43,572 nt of DNA from Chthoniobacteraceae bacterium (GTDB taxonomy: Bacteria; Verrucomicrobiota; Verrucomicrobiia; Chthoniobacterales; Chthoniobacteraceae), in assembly GCA_947476045.1 (NCBI GenBank), contig CANJNZ010000035.1, positions 1 through 43,572 of the forward strand, read 5' to 3'. Positions 33,298 through 41,102 of this stretch are shown one piece after another. A model generated the notes under the pieces. The model made no database searches. It was not told the origin of the DNA and saw only the letters and a list, made by a program, of their open reading frames with translations. Within the stretch, counting starts at the first letter, position 1. The number at the start of each line of letters is the position of its first letter. A program made the translations under genes and the position numbers.

Positions 33298-33981
33298 TTA
33301 CTTTCTACGAAGCTGCGAACGCACCCGTTGTGCGAGCGATGGCTTCTTTGCCTTTTCGCGTTCCATCAACCAGACGTTTACCGTGCCGGCTGATCGGAAT
33401 AAATCCTCAGGCGTAGCGTGTTTCACATCCAGCCCGGGCACAGGGTCCAAGCCGGTTTTGCGCAGCACGTGTGTGACGAACGCGGAGCAATAAACCGATT
33501 GGGCACGCGACATGGGATTTGGGCGGGCACGCATCGTCGGGCGGCGCAAGGCGATGAGCGTGCCCATCAATTCGCGCAGCGAGTAGCGCACGCGGCTGGC
33601 GACCATCTCTAATGACTCGCAAAACAACGTGGCGACCTGCTCCTCCGCCAGTCCGAAATCGAGCACTGCAAGCGAGGGATACTGTTCGTCATCGCAAAAT
33701 TTTGCCACCCGGTTTTCCTGCACTCCGAGGCGGATATTTTTGCGGTGCACCTCCAGATCGCTCTCCAGCACCCAGTGGTGTCCATCGAGCCGCCTGCCTT
33801 GAAAAAGAAATGCGTGCGACCACAGGCTCGGCTTTTTTTCTTTACCCACGTGGCGCTGCGCCAGGGTGATCATTTTGCTGATCATATCGGCGCCCCCGGC
33901 AAGTCCAACGCGCCCGGGCGCGGCATGGGTTTCCAGAAATTCACGGTTGCTCAGTCCGGTGACAATCCGAGGTTCTTTCAT
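33298..33981 (-). CDS. Permuted papain-fold (YiiX/YebB-like) cysteine peptidase
   Basis: 227 residues from the ATG at 33981 (MKEPRIVTGLSNREF); a 12-codon longer start exists. The order of residues fits the circularly permuted NlpC/P60-like fold: catalytic His H56 in SLWSHAFLF, an acidic residue E73 in HHWVLESDLE, and the nucleophile C165 in SVYCSAFVTHVLRK near the C-terminus. Such enzymes hydrolyse peptide, amide or ester bonds; YiiX-type members are often linked to cell envelope or lipid-modified substrates. The front GRVGLAGGADMISKMITLAQ resembles a substrate-loop segment of this family. No signal peptide is seen, so cytosolic or peripheral. It is divergent from the TIR-like gene with 84 bp between starts. 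Confidence 0.75.
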   Translation of the reverse strand: MKEPRIVTGLSNREFLETHAAPGRVGLAGGADMISKMITLAQRHVGKEKKPSLWSHAFLFQGRRLDGHHWVLESDLEVHRKNIRLGVQENRVAKFCDDEQYPSLAVLDFGLAEEQVATLFCESLEMVASRVRYSLRELMGTLIALRRPTMRARPNPMSRAQSVYCSAFVTHVLRKTGLDPVPGLDVKHATPEDLFRSAGTVNVWLMEREKAKKPSLAQRVRSQLRRK

Positions 33982-34065
33982 GCCTGTATGTCTGTCGCTT
34001 GCCCAACGACCCTGCAAGTGCGTAGTCGGCGTTTTATTGGCCTCGTATTTGCTATGTAAAGCGCG

Positions 34066-35553
34066 ATGCCGTCAGTCCTTTCGAGTCCAAAGCACCTTGA
34101 ACGTGAGTTCGATCTTCCTGTTGCCCCAGAGACAACCGGGGCGAACCACTGCTGGGCGGCTGTCAGTTTTCTTTTTGAGGATGCCTGCTGGTGCGACTGG
34201 CTGTATCGCGGCTTCGACGGAGCGCGTGTTCCGCGAACGCTGCAAGGCAAGCCCAGCCGGGACGGACTGCCGTATCCGGACCGCCTTTCGATTTCGCCGG
34301 ATCCCACCGATGCCACCCAACTCGAAAACTACGCCGAGACCCTGGAAGGCGCCCATCATCTCATCATCGTTGTCTCACCTGCTTCCGGGCGTGCCGATTT
34401 GATCCAGGAGCACATGCGCATGTTCAAGGCCCACGGCGGGGAGGAGCGTATCATTGCGCTGGTGGTGAAAGGTGAACCCGCCTCGCCTGCTGCGGAACCC
34501 GGGAACGAGAGCGATCGCGACTGGCTGCCGAAATGGCTCGGCTGGCGATTTGAAAACAATACGTTTTCCCCCGCCGGCCGCGACGAGCCGGCCGTCGTGG
34601 ATGCCCGGTTGGGTGTTTCCAGTCTCGCTGAAGTTCGTGCACAACTTTTTGCTGCGTTGCTCGGTGTGCAGGTCTCGGAGCTTGCGGAACTCGGGGTCAT
34701 CATTCGCGCCTCGTCGAGCGAGCATGTTTTGCAGGCCGCCCATCCGCTCGCCTCCGTGCTGCCGCCAAAACCCACGCCGATGCCAACGTTTGCAGTGGCG
34801 CCTCCGGAGCCGCCGCCCAAACACGCACGCTGGCCCGTCGCGCTTTGCGGAGTTGGCGCGCTTGCAGCACTCGCCTGTCTGGCGTTGTGGCCCACGCCAG
34901 ATTTTAATTCTTTGCCACTCCCGGCGACATCTCCTGCTCCGGTTACGCAAAATCGCGCGCCGGAGACGGTCGCTGTGGTGGTTGAGCAAAAGACGGAGGT
35001 CGCGGTGACGCCCCCGGCCTCCGTTATGGTCGTAGCGCAAGCTGCAACTCTGGAGCCCGCTGCTGTTGAAGTAAATTTGACGGAAAGCGCTCCGCAAATT
35101 GCGCCTCCAGAGCCGGCGCCATCAGCACCAACGGAGCAAGCAGTGCCTCCAGTTGCCGGGCTGGTTCAAATTCCTATCGAGGATCAGGAAGTCGCGCGTA
35201 AGCGGCTTGATTTTTCCAGAAAGCGCGATCGTCTTATCCGGCTGGCGGAGGTAAAAATGAACGCTGGCGATCATTCGGAGGCTCTGGAGGTTTTTGAACT
35301 GGCCATCGAGGCCGCAAAAGAAATCACCCGGCTTGGTAACAACGATCACAACTCGGTGGTCGAACTTGCCGTCCTTTATCGGCGCCTCGGAGTGCTTGCG
35401 TCGAACGTGAACTCGAACGCGGAAGCGCGTGCACGTTTCGAATCAGGACGCCAGGCTCTGATGGCACTTCGAGCGAGCGGGCAGTTGCCAAAAGAAGCCG
35501 CAAAAGTGCTTTCCGAACTGGAAAACGCGATCCGTCGTTTACCGAAGGATTAG
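34066..35553 (+). CDS. TIR-like domain / single TM / helical (TPR-like) protein
   Basis: 495 residues. Residues 25-205 resemble a TIR-family domain of the bacterial type with W-WLYRGFDGARVPRTLQG, AETLEGAHHLIIVVSP, and LIQEHMRMFKAHGGEERIIALVVKGEP. The usual FxSYS first strand is degenerate (AVSFLF). E115 in the LIQEH helix sits where the NADase Glu of TIR enzymes lies, by hand alignment. A Pro-rich linker leads to one TM helix (about 257-275). A long Ala/Pro/Val-rich segment (280-370) then runs to a C-terminal helical region with a TPR-like pair (AEVKMNAGDHSEALEVFELAIEAA and a second unit), presumably periplasmic. This could be a signalling or defence sensor, but no partner effector is visible except the divergent peptidase. 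Confidence 0.72.
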   Translation: MPSVLSSPKHLEREFDLPVAPETTGANHCWAAVSFLFEDACWCDWLYRGFDGARVPRTLQGKPSRDGLPYPDRLSISPDPTDATQLENYAETLEGAHHLIIVVSPASGRADLIQEHMRMFKAHGGEERIIALVVKGEPASPAAEPGNESDRDWLPKWLGWRFENNTFSPAGRDEPAVVDARLGVSSLAEVRAQLFAALLGVQVSELAELGVIIRASSSEHVLQAAHPLASVLPPKPTPMPTFAVAPPEPPPKHARWPVALCGVGALAALACLALWPTPDFNSLPLPATSPAPVTQNRAPETVAVVVEQKTEVAVTPPASVMVVAQAATLEPAAVEVNLTESAPQIAPPEPAPSAPTEQAVPPVAGLVQIPIEDQEVARKRLDFSRKRDRLIRLAEVKMNAGDHSEALEVFELAIEAAKEITRLGNNDHNSVVELAVLYRRLGVLASNVNSNAEARARFESGRQALMALRASGQLPKEAAKVLSELENAIRRLPKD

Positions 35554-35567
35554 CGCAGGAATTTTAC

Positions 35568-35603
35568 AAACGTGTGACGGACGCGTTTGCAAGATTGTGA
35601 CAA
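35568..35603 (+). promoter_or_regulatory. Possible PhoB-type operator upstream of phoB
   Basis: Two TGTGAC hexamers (35573-35578 and 35596-35601) are spaced 23 bp, close to two helical turns, with a partly similar sequence between them (GCGTTTGC). PhoB binds direct repeats with about 11-bp spacing. The layout suggests autoregulation, but the match to any defined Pho box is loose. Confidence 0.3.
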
Positions 35604-35653
35604 GTGTTCCCTTGCTCCCATGAGCCGGGAGCCGCAAAGTGAACGTGGATTTC

Positions 35654-36352
35654 ATGACCAAACCGCAAAGCAAAAAAATCCTCGTGGCAGACGACGAAGC
35701 AGATGTGCTCAACCTCGTTTGCGACAAACTGAAAATGGCCGGTTTCAGCACGCTTCAGGCTGCCGACGGCCCGACTGCACTGGAAAAAGCGCGCTCCGAA
35801 ATCCCTGCGCTCATCGTGCTCGATCTCATGCTTCCTGGAATGTCTGGCACGGAGGTTTGCAAAGCACTGAAATCAGATCCAGCCACCAAGACCATCCCGA
35901 TCGTGATGCTCACGGCGAAGGCCGAGGAGGTGGATCGTATTCTTGGCTTTGAACTGGGTGCGGATGACTATCTCACCAAGCCATTCAGTCCGCGCGAACT
36001 CGTTCTGCGGGTGCAGAGCGTTCTCCGTCGCGGTGCAGGCCCGGTCACCGCAGCCGAGGTGATGAAGCACGGCGACATCCTCATTGACCGCACGCGCCAC
36101 GAGGTGAAAGTGCGGGGGAAGACGCTCGATCTCACGGCCACGGAATTCAAGTTGCTGCTTACCCTCATTGAGCGACGTGGACGTGTGCAGAGCCGGGATG
36201 TTTTGCTGAACGACGTATGGGGCTACGAGAGTTCCATTGATACGCGCACCGTGGATACGCACGTCCGCCGTCTTCGTGAAAAGCTCGGCAAGGCTGCGGA
36301 CTCCATTGAGACCATTCGTGGCTTCGGATATCGGATGATCGACTTGGGCTGA
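35654..36352 (+). CDS. phoB: PhoB/OmpR-family response regulator
   Basis: 232 residues from the ATG at 35654; a GTG five codons upstream is possible. The receiver domain (7-122) has the acidic pocket D13-D14 (VADDE), phospho-acceptor D57 (LDLML), T87 (MLTAK) and K109 (LTKPF). The winged-helix DNA-binding domain (about 135-232) has LDLTATEFKLLLTLIERRG and TVDTHVRRLREKLG, ending TIRGFGYRM. It is the output partner of the kinase that starts 45 bp later. The family name PhoB rests on kinase architecture and similarity. A different input signal cannot be excluded, since no pst operon is adjacent. Confidence 0.9.
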   Translation: MTKPQSKKILVADDEADVLNLVCDKLKMAGFSTLQAADGPTALEKARSEIPALIVLDLMLPGMSGTEVCKALKSDPATKTIPIVMLTAKAEEVDRILGFELGADDYLTKPFSPRELVLRVQSVLRRGAGPVTAAEVMKHGDILIDRTRHEVKVRGKTLDLTATEFKLLLTLIERRGRVQSRDVLLNDVWGYESSIDTRTVDTHVRRLREKLGKAADSIETIRGFGYRMIDLG

Positions 36353-36397
36353 TTTTTTGCGGGATAAACTTCCGCATTCATCTAAGCTTCCGCCCTC

Positions 36398-37648
36398 ATG
36401 TCTTGGCTCTTCGGCATACTTTTCGTCATCACACTGCTCACGTGGTTTGGACGGGAATTTTTTTTGCGGAAGGGCACCGAAAAGTTAGGAGCCCTGCTAA
36501 ATGATCTCACCCAAGGGCGCACGCCTGCGGATTTTCAAATCGAGGGTGCGTTTTTCGAGCACGGGCAGCAGGCGGCTTTAATCGCGAAAGAGCTGACGCA
36601 TCTCCACCGCCAGCGCGAGCTTGCCGAGGCGAATTTGCAAATCATTCTGTCTTCGATGCAGGAGGGCGTGCTCGTGGCGGACAGTCGCCGCACTGTCCGG
36701 CTGGCAAATCCCGCCGCTAGCAAACTTTTCAATTTGTCTGCGAACTTTTTTGGAAGGCCCGTGCTCGAAACGCTTCGCGAACCAACCTTGGATACGATGA
36801 TCGCCGACGCGTTGAAAACAGGCGAACCGCAGGAGAGCGAACTGGAGATCGCCGGGCGGAAACCGCCGCTCATTCTCGTTGTCAACGTCACACCGATGCG
36901 TGACGCCACGGGCGAGGCGGGCGCGCTCGTCATGTTCCGCGACATCACGCGTCTCACACAGCTTGAGCAGGTGCGGCGGGAATTTGTCGCCAATGTCTCG
37001 CACGAACTGCGAACGCCGCTCGCTATTTTCCAAGGCTACGTGGAAAATCTTCAAGACGCTCCGGACATGTCCGCTGAGAATCGCAGCGAGACTTTCGCCA
37101 TTCTCGCCAAGCACTCGCAGCGGCTCAATGCACTCGTCGAAGACCTCCTGATTCTAGCGCGATTGGAGGCCCGGCAGCACGAAATGGAGATCGAAACGCT
37201 GGAGGTCGCCGATTTTTGCAGCGAGATGGCGCGCGACTGGGCCGTGCGTTTGGCGAAAAAGAACGTCACCCTGCGTCTCGACATCGCCGAGAACTTACCA
37301 GTCATCGAGGGCGACAGAATGCGTCTCGAACAAGTCTTCAACAACCTCCTCGATAACGCGCTCAAATATACTCCTGAGGGCAGCACCATTACGTTCGGTG
37401 CAGCACTCGTGAATGACATGGTGGATCTGTGGGTAAAGGATGAAGGGCAGGGGATTCTTTCCGCCGATTTACCTCACATCTTCGAGCGATTCTATCGTGC
37501 AGACAAAGCGCGCTCCCGGGAACTTGGCGGCACGGGTCTCGGTCTCAGCATCGTGAAACATATCGCGCAGGCCCATGGCGGCAGTGTGAGCGCGGAGAGC
37601 ACCTACGGACAGGGTCTCACGGTTCACGTGCGTCTGCCTCGGAACTAG
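36398..37648 (+). CDS. phoR: PhoR-like sensor histidine kinase
   Basis: 416 residues. A single N-terminal membrane helix (about 2-19) is followed by a short linker and a PAS domain (about 75-185, QIILSSMQEGVLVADS and VMFRDITRLTQLE). A HisKA domain has phospho-acceptor H202 in FVANVSHELRTPLA. The HATPase_c domain has N box VFNNLLDNALKYT (313-325), G1 VKDEGQGI, F box IFERFYRAD, and G2 GGTGLGLSIV. This is the compact PhoR layout without a periplasmic sensor loop, which senses through contact with membrane or PAS partners. It forms an operon with phoB upstream. The final codon and stop overlap the end of the convergent rho gene by four bases. Confidence 0.92.
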   Translation: MSWLFGILFVITLLTWFGREFFLRKGTEKLGALLNDLTQGRTPADFQIEGAFFEHGQQAALIAKELTHLHRQRELAEANLQIILSSMQEGVLVADSRRTVRLANPAASKLFNLSANFFGRPVLETLREPTLDTMIADALKTGEPQESELEIAGRKPPLILVVNVTPMRDATGEAGALVMFRDITRLTQLEQVRREFVANVSHELRTPLAIFQGYVENLQDAPDMSAENRSETFAILAKHSQRLNALVEDLLILARLEARQHEMEIETLEVADFCSEMARDWAVRLAKKNVTLRLDIAENLPVIEGDRMRLEQVFNNLLDNALKYTPEGSTITFGAALVNDMVDLWVKDEGQGILSADLPHIFERFYRADKARSRELGGTGLGLSIVKHIAQAHGGSVSAESTYGQGLTVHVRLPRN

Positions 37649-39486
37649 CCTGGGATTTCGCGCAGGAGTTGTTCGTTCGTCGGGAATTTCTTGATGAACG
37701 ACAGCATGCGCTCGATGGCATCGATGGGCTTGTGACCGGCGAGGCCGCGGCGGATGACGTTGATTTTGTGGAGCTGGTCGGCGGGGATGATCAGTTCTTC
37801 GCGACGTGTGCCGCTTTGCAGAATATCAATCGCGGGATAGATGCGCTGGTCGCTGATTTTGCGGTCGAGCACGATCTCGCTGTTGCCGGTGCCTTTGAAC
37901 TCCTGGAAGATCAATTCGTCCATGCGGCTGCCCGTATCAATGAGCGCGGTGGCGACGATGGTGAGCGATCCGGCCTCCTCCGTGTTGCGCGCGGCGGCGA
38001 AAATTTTGCGCGGTGTCTCCAGCGCACGTGCATCCACACCGCCGGACATGGTGCGGCCACCGCCGGCCATCGCGTTGTTAAATGCGCGCCCAAGTCGCGT
38101 GATGGAGTCGAGCAGGATGAAAACATCCGCGCCGCTTTCGACGAGACGCTTCGCGCGCTCGATAGCGAGCGTGGCGATGCGGGTGTGCGACTTGATGTCC
38201 ATGTCGTTGCTGCTCGCCCATAGTTCCGCGTTCGGGAAGTGGCGTTTGAAATCGGTGACTTCCTCGGGGCGTTCGTCCACGAGGAGAATCATCAGTTTCA
38301 TGTCGGGGTGATTTTTAAGCACGCCGTCCGCCATGTGATTGAGCAGCGTCGTCTTGCCCGTGCGCGGTGGCGCGACGATGAGGCCGCGCTGGCCTTTGCC
38401 GATGGGCGTGAGCAGATCAATGATGCGCGTGGTGGTGCGCTCGGGGACGGTCTCCAGCGGGATGCGCTCGATGGGGCTGATCGTCGTGAGGTCATCGAAC
38501 GAAGGCCACGTTTTTGCGTTCTCTGGTGGCTGGCCGTTGATTTCGTGGATGGTGTTGATTTGCAGACCGCGGCTGTTTTTGCGGGCCTCGACTTTGAGCC
38601 AGTGTCCGTCGCGCAGGCCGTAGCGTTTCACCAATTCTGGCGTGACGAAAACATCCAATGGCGAGGGCAGGAAAAGACGCTGCGGGTCGCGGATAAAGCC
38701 GAAGCCTTTACCGGAGATTTCGCAGTAGCCCTCGGTCTCGACGAGTTCCACCGGTTCGTCCGGGCGCGCTTCCATTTGCTGGGGCTGCTGTTGGTCGTTC
38801 GGGTCGCGGTGTTCGCGGTGTTCCCGGTGTTCGCGTGGCTGGCGCTGGAAACGCTCGCGTGGATGCCGCTGTTCACGCTGCTGGTGTTGCTGCGGATGCT
38901 GGGGTTGTTGCTGCTGCGGCGGGCGCTGTTCCTGGCGCGGCGGCTGTTGCTGCCGTTGCGCAACCGGCGCACCGCTGGAGTGCGAAGCAGCGTGGGCTGC
39001 GGCCTTGGCGGCTTGCATCGCGGCCATGATGGCATCGAGCTGCGGTTTCTCGGTGGGGATCGGAATTTTTGCAGCGTGGAGAAATGCCTCCACCTCGCGC
39101 GGGATGTAAAGCGGACGCGGCGCGCCTGTATTCGGCTGTTGCGGACGATGCGGCTGTTGCGCTGGCGCGGCATTTCCACGCGGCTGCCAGTCGCGAGGCG
39201 CTGGCGCTGCGGCTTGCGGTGCTTCTGCGACGGGAGTTGGAGCGGGCGGCGGAGTCGCGGGTGCCTCGGTCACTGCGGCAACAACTTCGGGCGCTAGCTC
39301 GGCGGCTACGGCTTTTTTGCGCGTCGCGCGCTTCGGCTTTTCTTCATCGGAAGTCACGGCGGCCTGGGCCGTCTTCTTTTTGGCGGCAGGCGCTTTCTTC
39401 GCTGTCGCCTTCGTGGCGACGGCTTTTTTGGTGGCTTTCTTTTTCGGCTCCTCGGTTGCGGAGGTAGTTGCGGCTTTTCTAGGCAT
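37645..39486 (-). CDS. rho: Transcription termination factor Rho with long disordered N-terminal extension
   Basis: 613 residues against about 420 for typical Rho. The C-terminal roughly 365 residues are standard: a cold-shock-like RNA-binding domain (GYCEISGKGFGFIRDP at about 253-268, then LFLPSPLDVFV), the linker, and the hexameric ATPase core with Walker A APPRTGKTT (372-380), MILLVDERPEEVTDF (Walker B region) and the SITRLGRAFN Q/R-loop area. Residues 1-90 are Lys/Ala-rich, like histone H1-type tails, and 170-245 are Gln/Pro/Arg/His-rich with HREHREHR repeats. Similar insertions are known in Rho of Bacteroidetes and other phyla. Rho unwinds and releases transcripts at C-rich rut sites. 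The 391-bp upstream gap contains a C-rich, G-poor leader (see separate entry). Confidence 0.96.
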   Translation of the reverse strand: MPRKAATTSATEEPKKKATKKAVATKATAKKAPAAKKKTAQAAVTSDEEKPKRATRKKAVAAELAPEVVAAVTEAPATPPPAPTPVAEAPQAAAPAPRDWQPRGNAAPAQQPHRPQQPNTGAPRPLYIPREVEAFLHAAKIPIPTEKPQLDAIMAAMQAAKAAAHAASHSSGAPVAQRQQQPPRQEQRPPQQQQPQHPQQHQQREQRHPRERFQRQPREHREHREHRDPNDQQQPQQMEARPDEPVELVETEGYCEISGKGFGFIRDPQRLFLPSPLDVFVTPELVKRYGLRDGHWLKVEARKNSRGLQINTIHEINGQPPENAKTWPSFDDLTTISPIERIPLETVPERTTTRIIDLLTPIGKGQRGLIVAPPRTGKTTLLNHMADGVLKNHPDMKLMILLVDERPEEVTDFKRHFPNAELWASSNDMDIKSHTRIATLAIERAKRLVESGADVFILLDSITRLGRAFNNAMAGGGRTMSGGVDARALETPRKIFAAARNTEEAGSLTIVATALIDTGSRMDELIFQEFKGTGNSEIVLDRKISDQRIYPAIDILQSGTRREELIIPADQLHKINVIRRGLAGHKPIDAIERMLSFIKKFPTNEQLLREIPG

Positions 39487-39877
39487 GGATTTTAAAGGTT
39501 TTTGCGTGGGCTGAAGTTTCAGCCGGCGATGTTGGTCAGAATTGTTTCGGGGATGTCCGAATTGGCTTGGGCGCTTTGGGCGTCGCGGTGGAGCACTTGT
39601 GGTGTCCGGCCATGTGAATGGGTTTGTTGAAGAGGAAGCCGCTGGGATATTTCTCCGCCGTGATGGGTGAAGAGGATTGCTGGTCTGCTACGAGAGAGCG
39701 ACCAAACCACTGAGGCTTCCGACGCGCCGTAAATGGCCGAGAAACCCCGCGCCGTCAACGGGTTTTTTGTGAGGCTTGGGTAAAGGCCATCGGCGAAATT
39801 TAAAAAACGGGATCGGCAAAAGAGAGAAATTCCCGTGCTTGCGTCCCCTTGTCACCTTTACTTTACTCCCGCCTCCT
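39487..39877. other. Divergent gap: rho leader and CysJ-like promoter region
   Basis: 391 bp without a supported gene. On the minus strand, TTGACG (39753-39758) with a 17-bp spacer and weak CATTTA (39730-39735) could drive rho, leaving a leader of about 230 nt. The leader is visibly richer in C than G over its last 130 bases, as expected for rut-type sites and rho autoregulation. A short minus-strand frame ends at 39519 with a peptide containing SAQANSDIPETILTNI, vaguely like a flagellin C-terminus; I do not call it a gene. No plus-strand promoter is clear. Confidence 0.35.
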
Positions 39878-41038
39878 ATGTCCGCAGAAGCCGCCAAACC
39901 ACTTTACAACAACAAGAATCCCTTCCAGGCCACGCATCCAGTGAACATCAAGCTCACTGGCGCGGAGTCGGAGAAGGACACCCGTCACCACGAAATTTCG
40001 CTCGCAGGCTCGGGGCTCGTTTACGAAGCGGGCGATGCGCTCGCTTTGAAGGTGACGAATGATCCCGAACTCGTCGAACTCACCATCCAGGCCCTCGGCT
40101 GCACGGGCGACGAAGCGGTGAAGGTGAAGGACGTGGAGAAGCCTCTGCGCGAGGCGTTCTTCCGCGACTACGTGCTGCATTTCGTGGAGAAAAAATTCAT
40201 CGCCAAGCTCGCCGAGCGTGGCGTGGCGAAGATGGTGGAATTGAGTAAGCCCGAGAATGCCGCCGCGCTCACGGCCTACACCAATACACGCAACGAGACG
40301 CGTGATTACGTGGACATCCTGCGCGAGTTTCCCGAGGTGAAACTGACGCCGCAGGAGTTTTGCGACACGCTCCGTGCGCTCGCCATCCGTCTGTATTCCA
40401 TTTCCTCCTCGCTCAAGGCGCACCCGGAATCCGTCCACCTCACCGTGGCCACGGTCCGCTGGAAGGCGCATGGGCGTGTGCGCCGCGGGGTGGCCTCGAC
40501 CTTCCTCGCTGAGCGATGGGGCGGCGATATGACGGCGGGTGTTTTTGCACAGACACAAAAGCATTTTCGCCTGCCTGATGACCCGAACACGCCAGTCATC
40601 ATGGTCGGCCCCGGCACCGGCGTCGCGCCCTTCCGCTCCTATTTGGAAGAGCGTCAGGCCATAGGAGCGCGCGGCAAAAACTGGCTGTTCTTTGGCGAGC
40701 AGCGCGCGTCGCAGGATTTCTTTTACCGCGAGCAATTCGAGCGCTGGCAAAAAGAAGGTCTGCTCTCGCGGATGGACCTCGCTTTCTCCCGCGATCAGGC
40801 GGATAAAATCTACGTCCAGACACGCATGAAAGAGGCCGGTGCGGAGATTTGGAAATGGCTCTCGGACGGCGCTTATTTTTACGTCTGCGGCGACAAGAAT
40901 AAAATGGCTGCCGACGTTCACAACGAACTCATCGCCATCGCGCAGGCCCACGGCGGCAAGAGCCCCGAAGAGGCAAAGGCATTCATCGAAGAGGGTCTGA
41001 TGAAGACCGAGAAGCGCTACCGCCGCGACGTGTATTAA
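39878..41038 (+). CDS. CysJ-like FAD/NAD(P)H reductase lacking the flavodoxin domain
   Basis: 386 residues from the ATG at 39878 (MSAEAAKPLYNNKNPF); an in-frame upstream start would add 34 low-quality residues. The protein matches the FAD- and NADPH-binding half of sulfite reductase alpha subunits and cytochrome P450 reductases. RLYSISSS (171-178) binds FAD, GPGTGVAPFRSYLEER (244-259) is the NADPH-pyrophosphate motif, and YVCGDKNKMAADV and the closing KRYRRDVY complete the domain. CysJ normally has an N-terminal FMN flavodoxin domain and about 600 residues. It is absent here, so a separate flavodoxin or direct FAD transfer is needed. No cysI or other sulfite reductase gene is adjacent. Likely a cytosolic electron-transfer reductase. 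Confidence 0.88.
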   Translation: MSAEAAKPLYNNKNPFQATHPVNIKLTGAESEKDTRHHEISLAGSGLVYEAGDALALKVTNDPELVELTIQALGCTGDEAVKVKDVEKPLREAFFRDYVLHFVEKKFIAKLAERGVAKMVELSKPENAAALTAYTNTRNETRDYVDILREFPEVKLTPQEFCDTLRALAIRLYSISSSLKAHPESVHLTVATVRWKAHGRVRRGVASTFLAERWGGDMTAGVFAQTQKHFRLPDDPNTPVIMVGPGTGVAPFRSYLEERQAIGARGKNWLFFGEQRASQDFFYREQFERWQKEGLLSRMDLAFSRDQADKIYVQTRMKEAGAEIWKWLSDGAYFYVCGDKNKMAADVHNELIAIAQAHGGKSPEEAKAFIEEGLMKTEKRYRRDVY

Positions 41039-41102
41039 AATCCGCTTACGATGCAACCGTTGAGCACTTGCTCTCCTGCAAAACCTCGCAACATTCCCAA
41101 CT

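Noticed and set aside
39520-39620. MAGHHK start in the rho leader, resembling the YebC family start
   Set aside because: Only the first six residues agree; the following sequence is unlike YebC and stops after about 25 codons.
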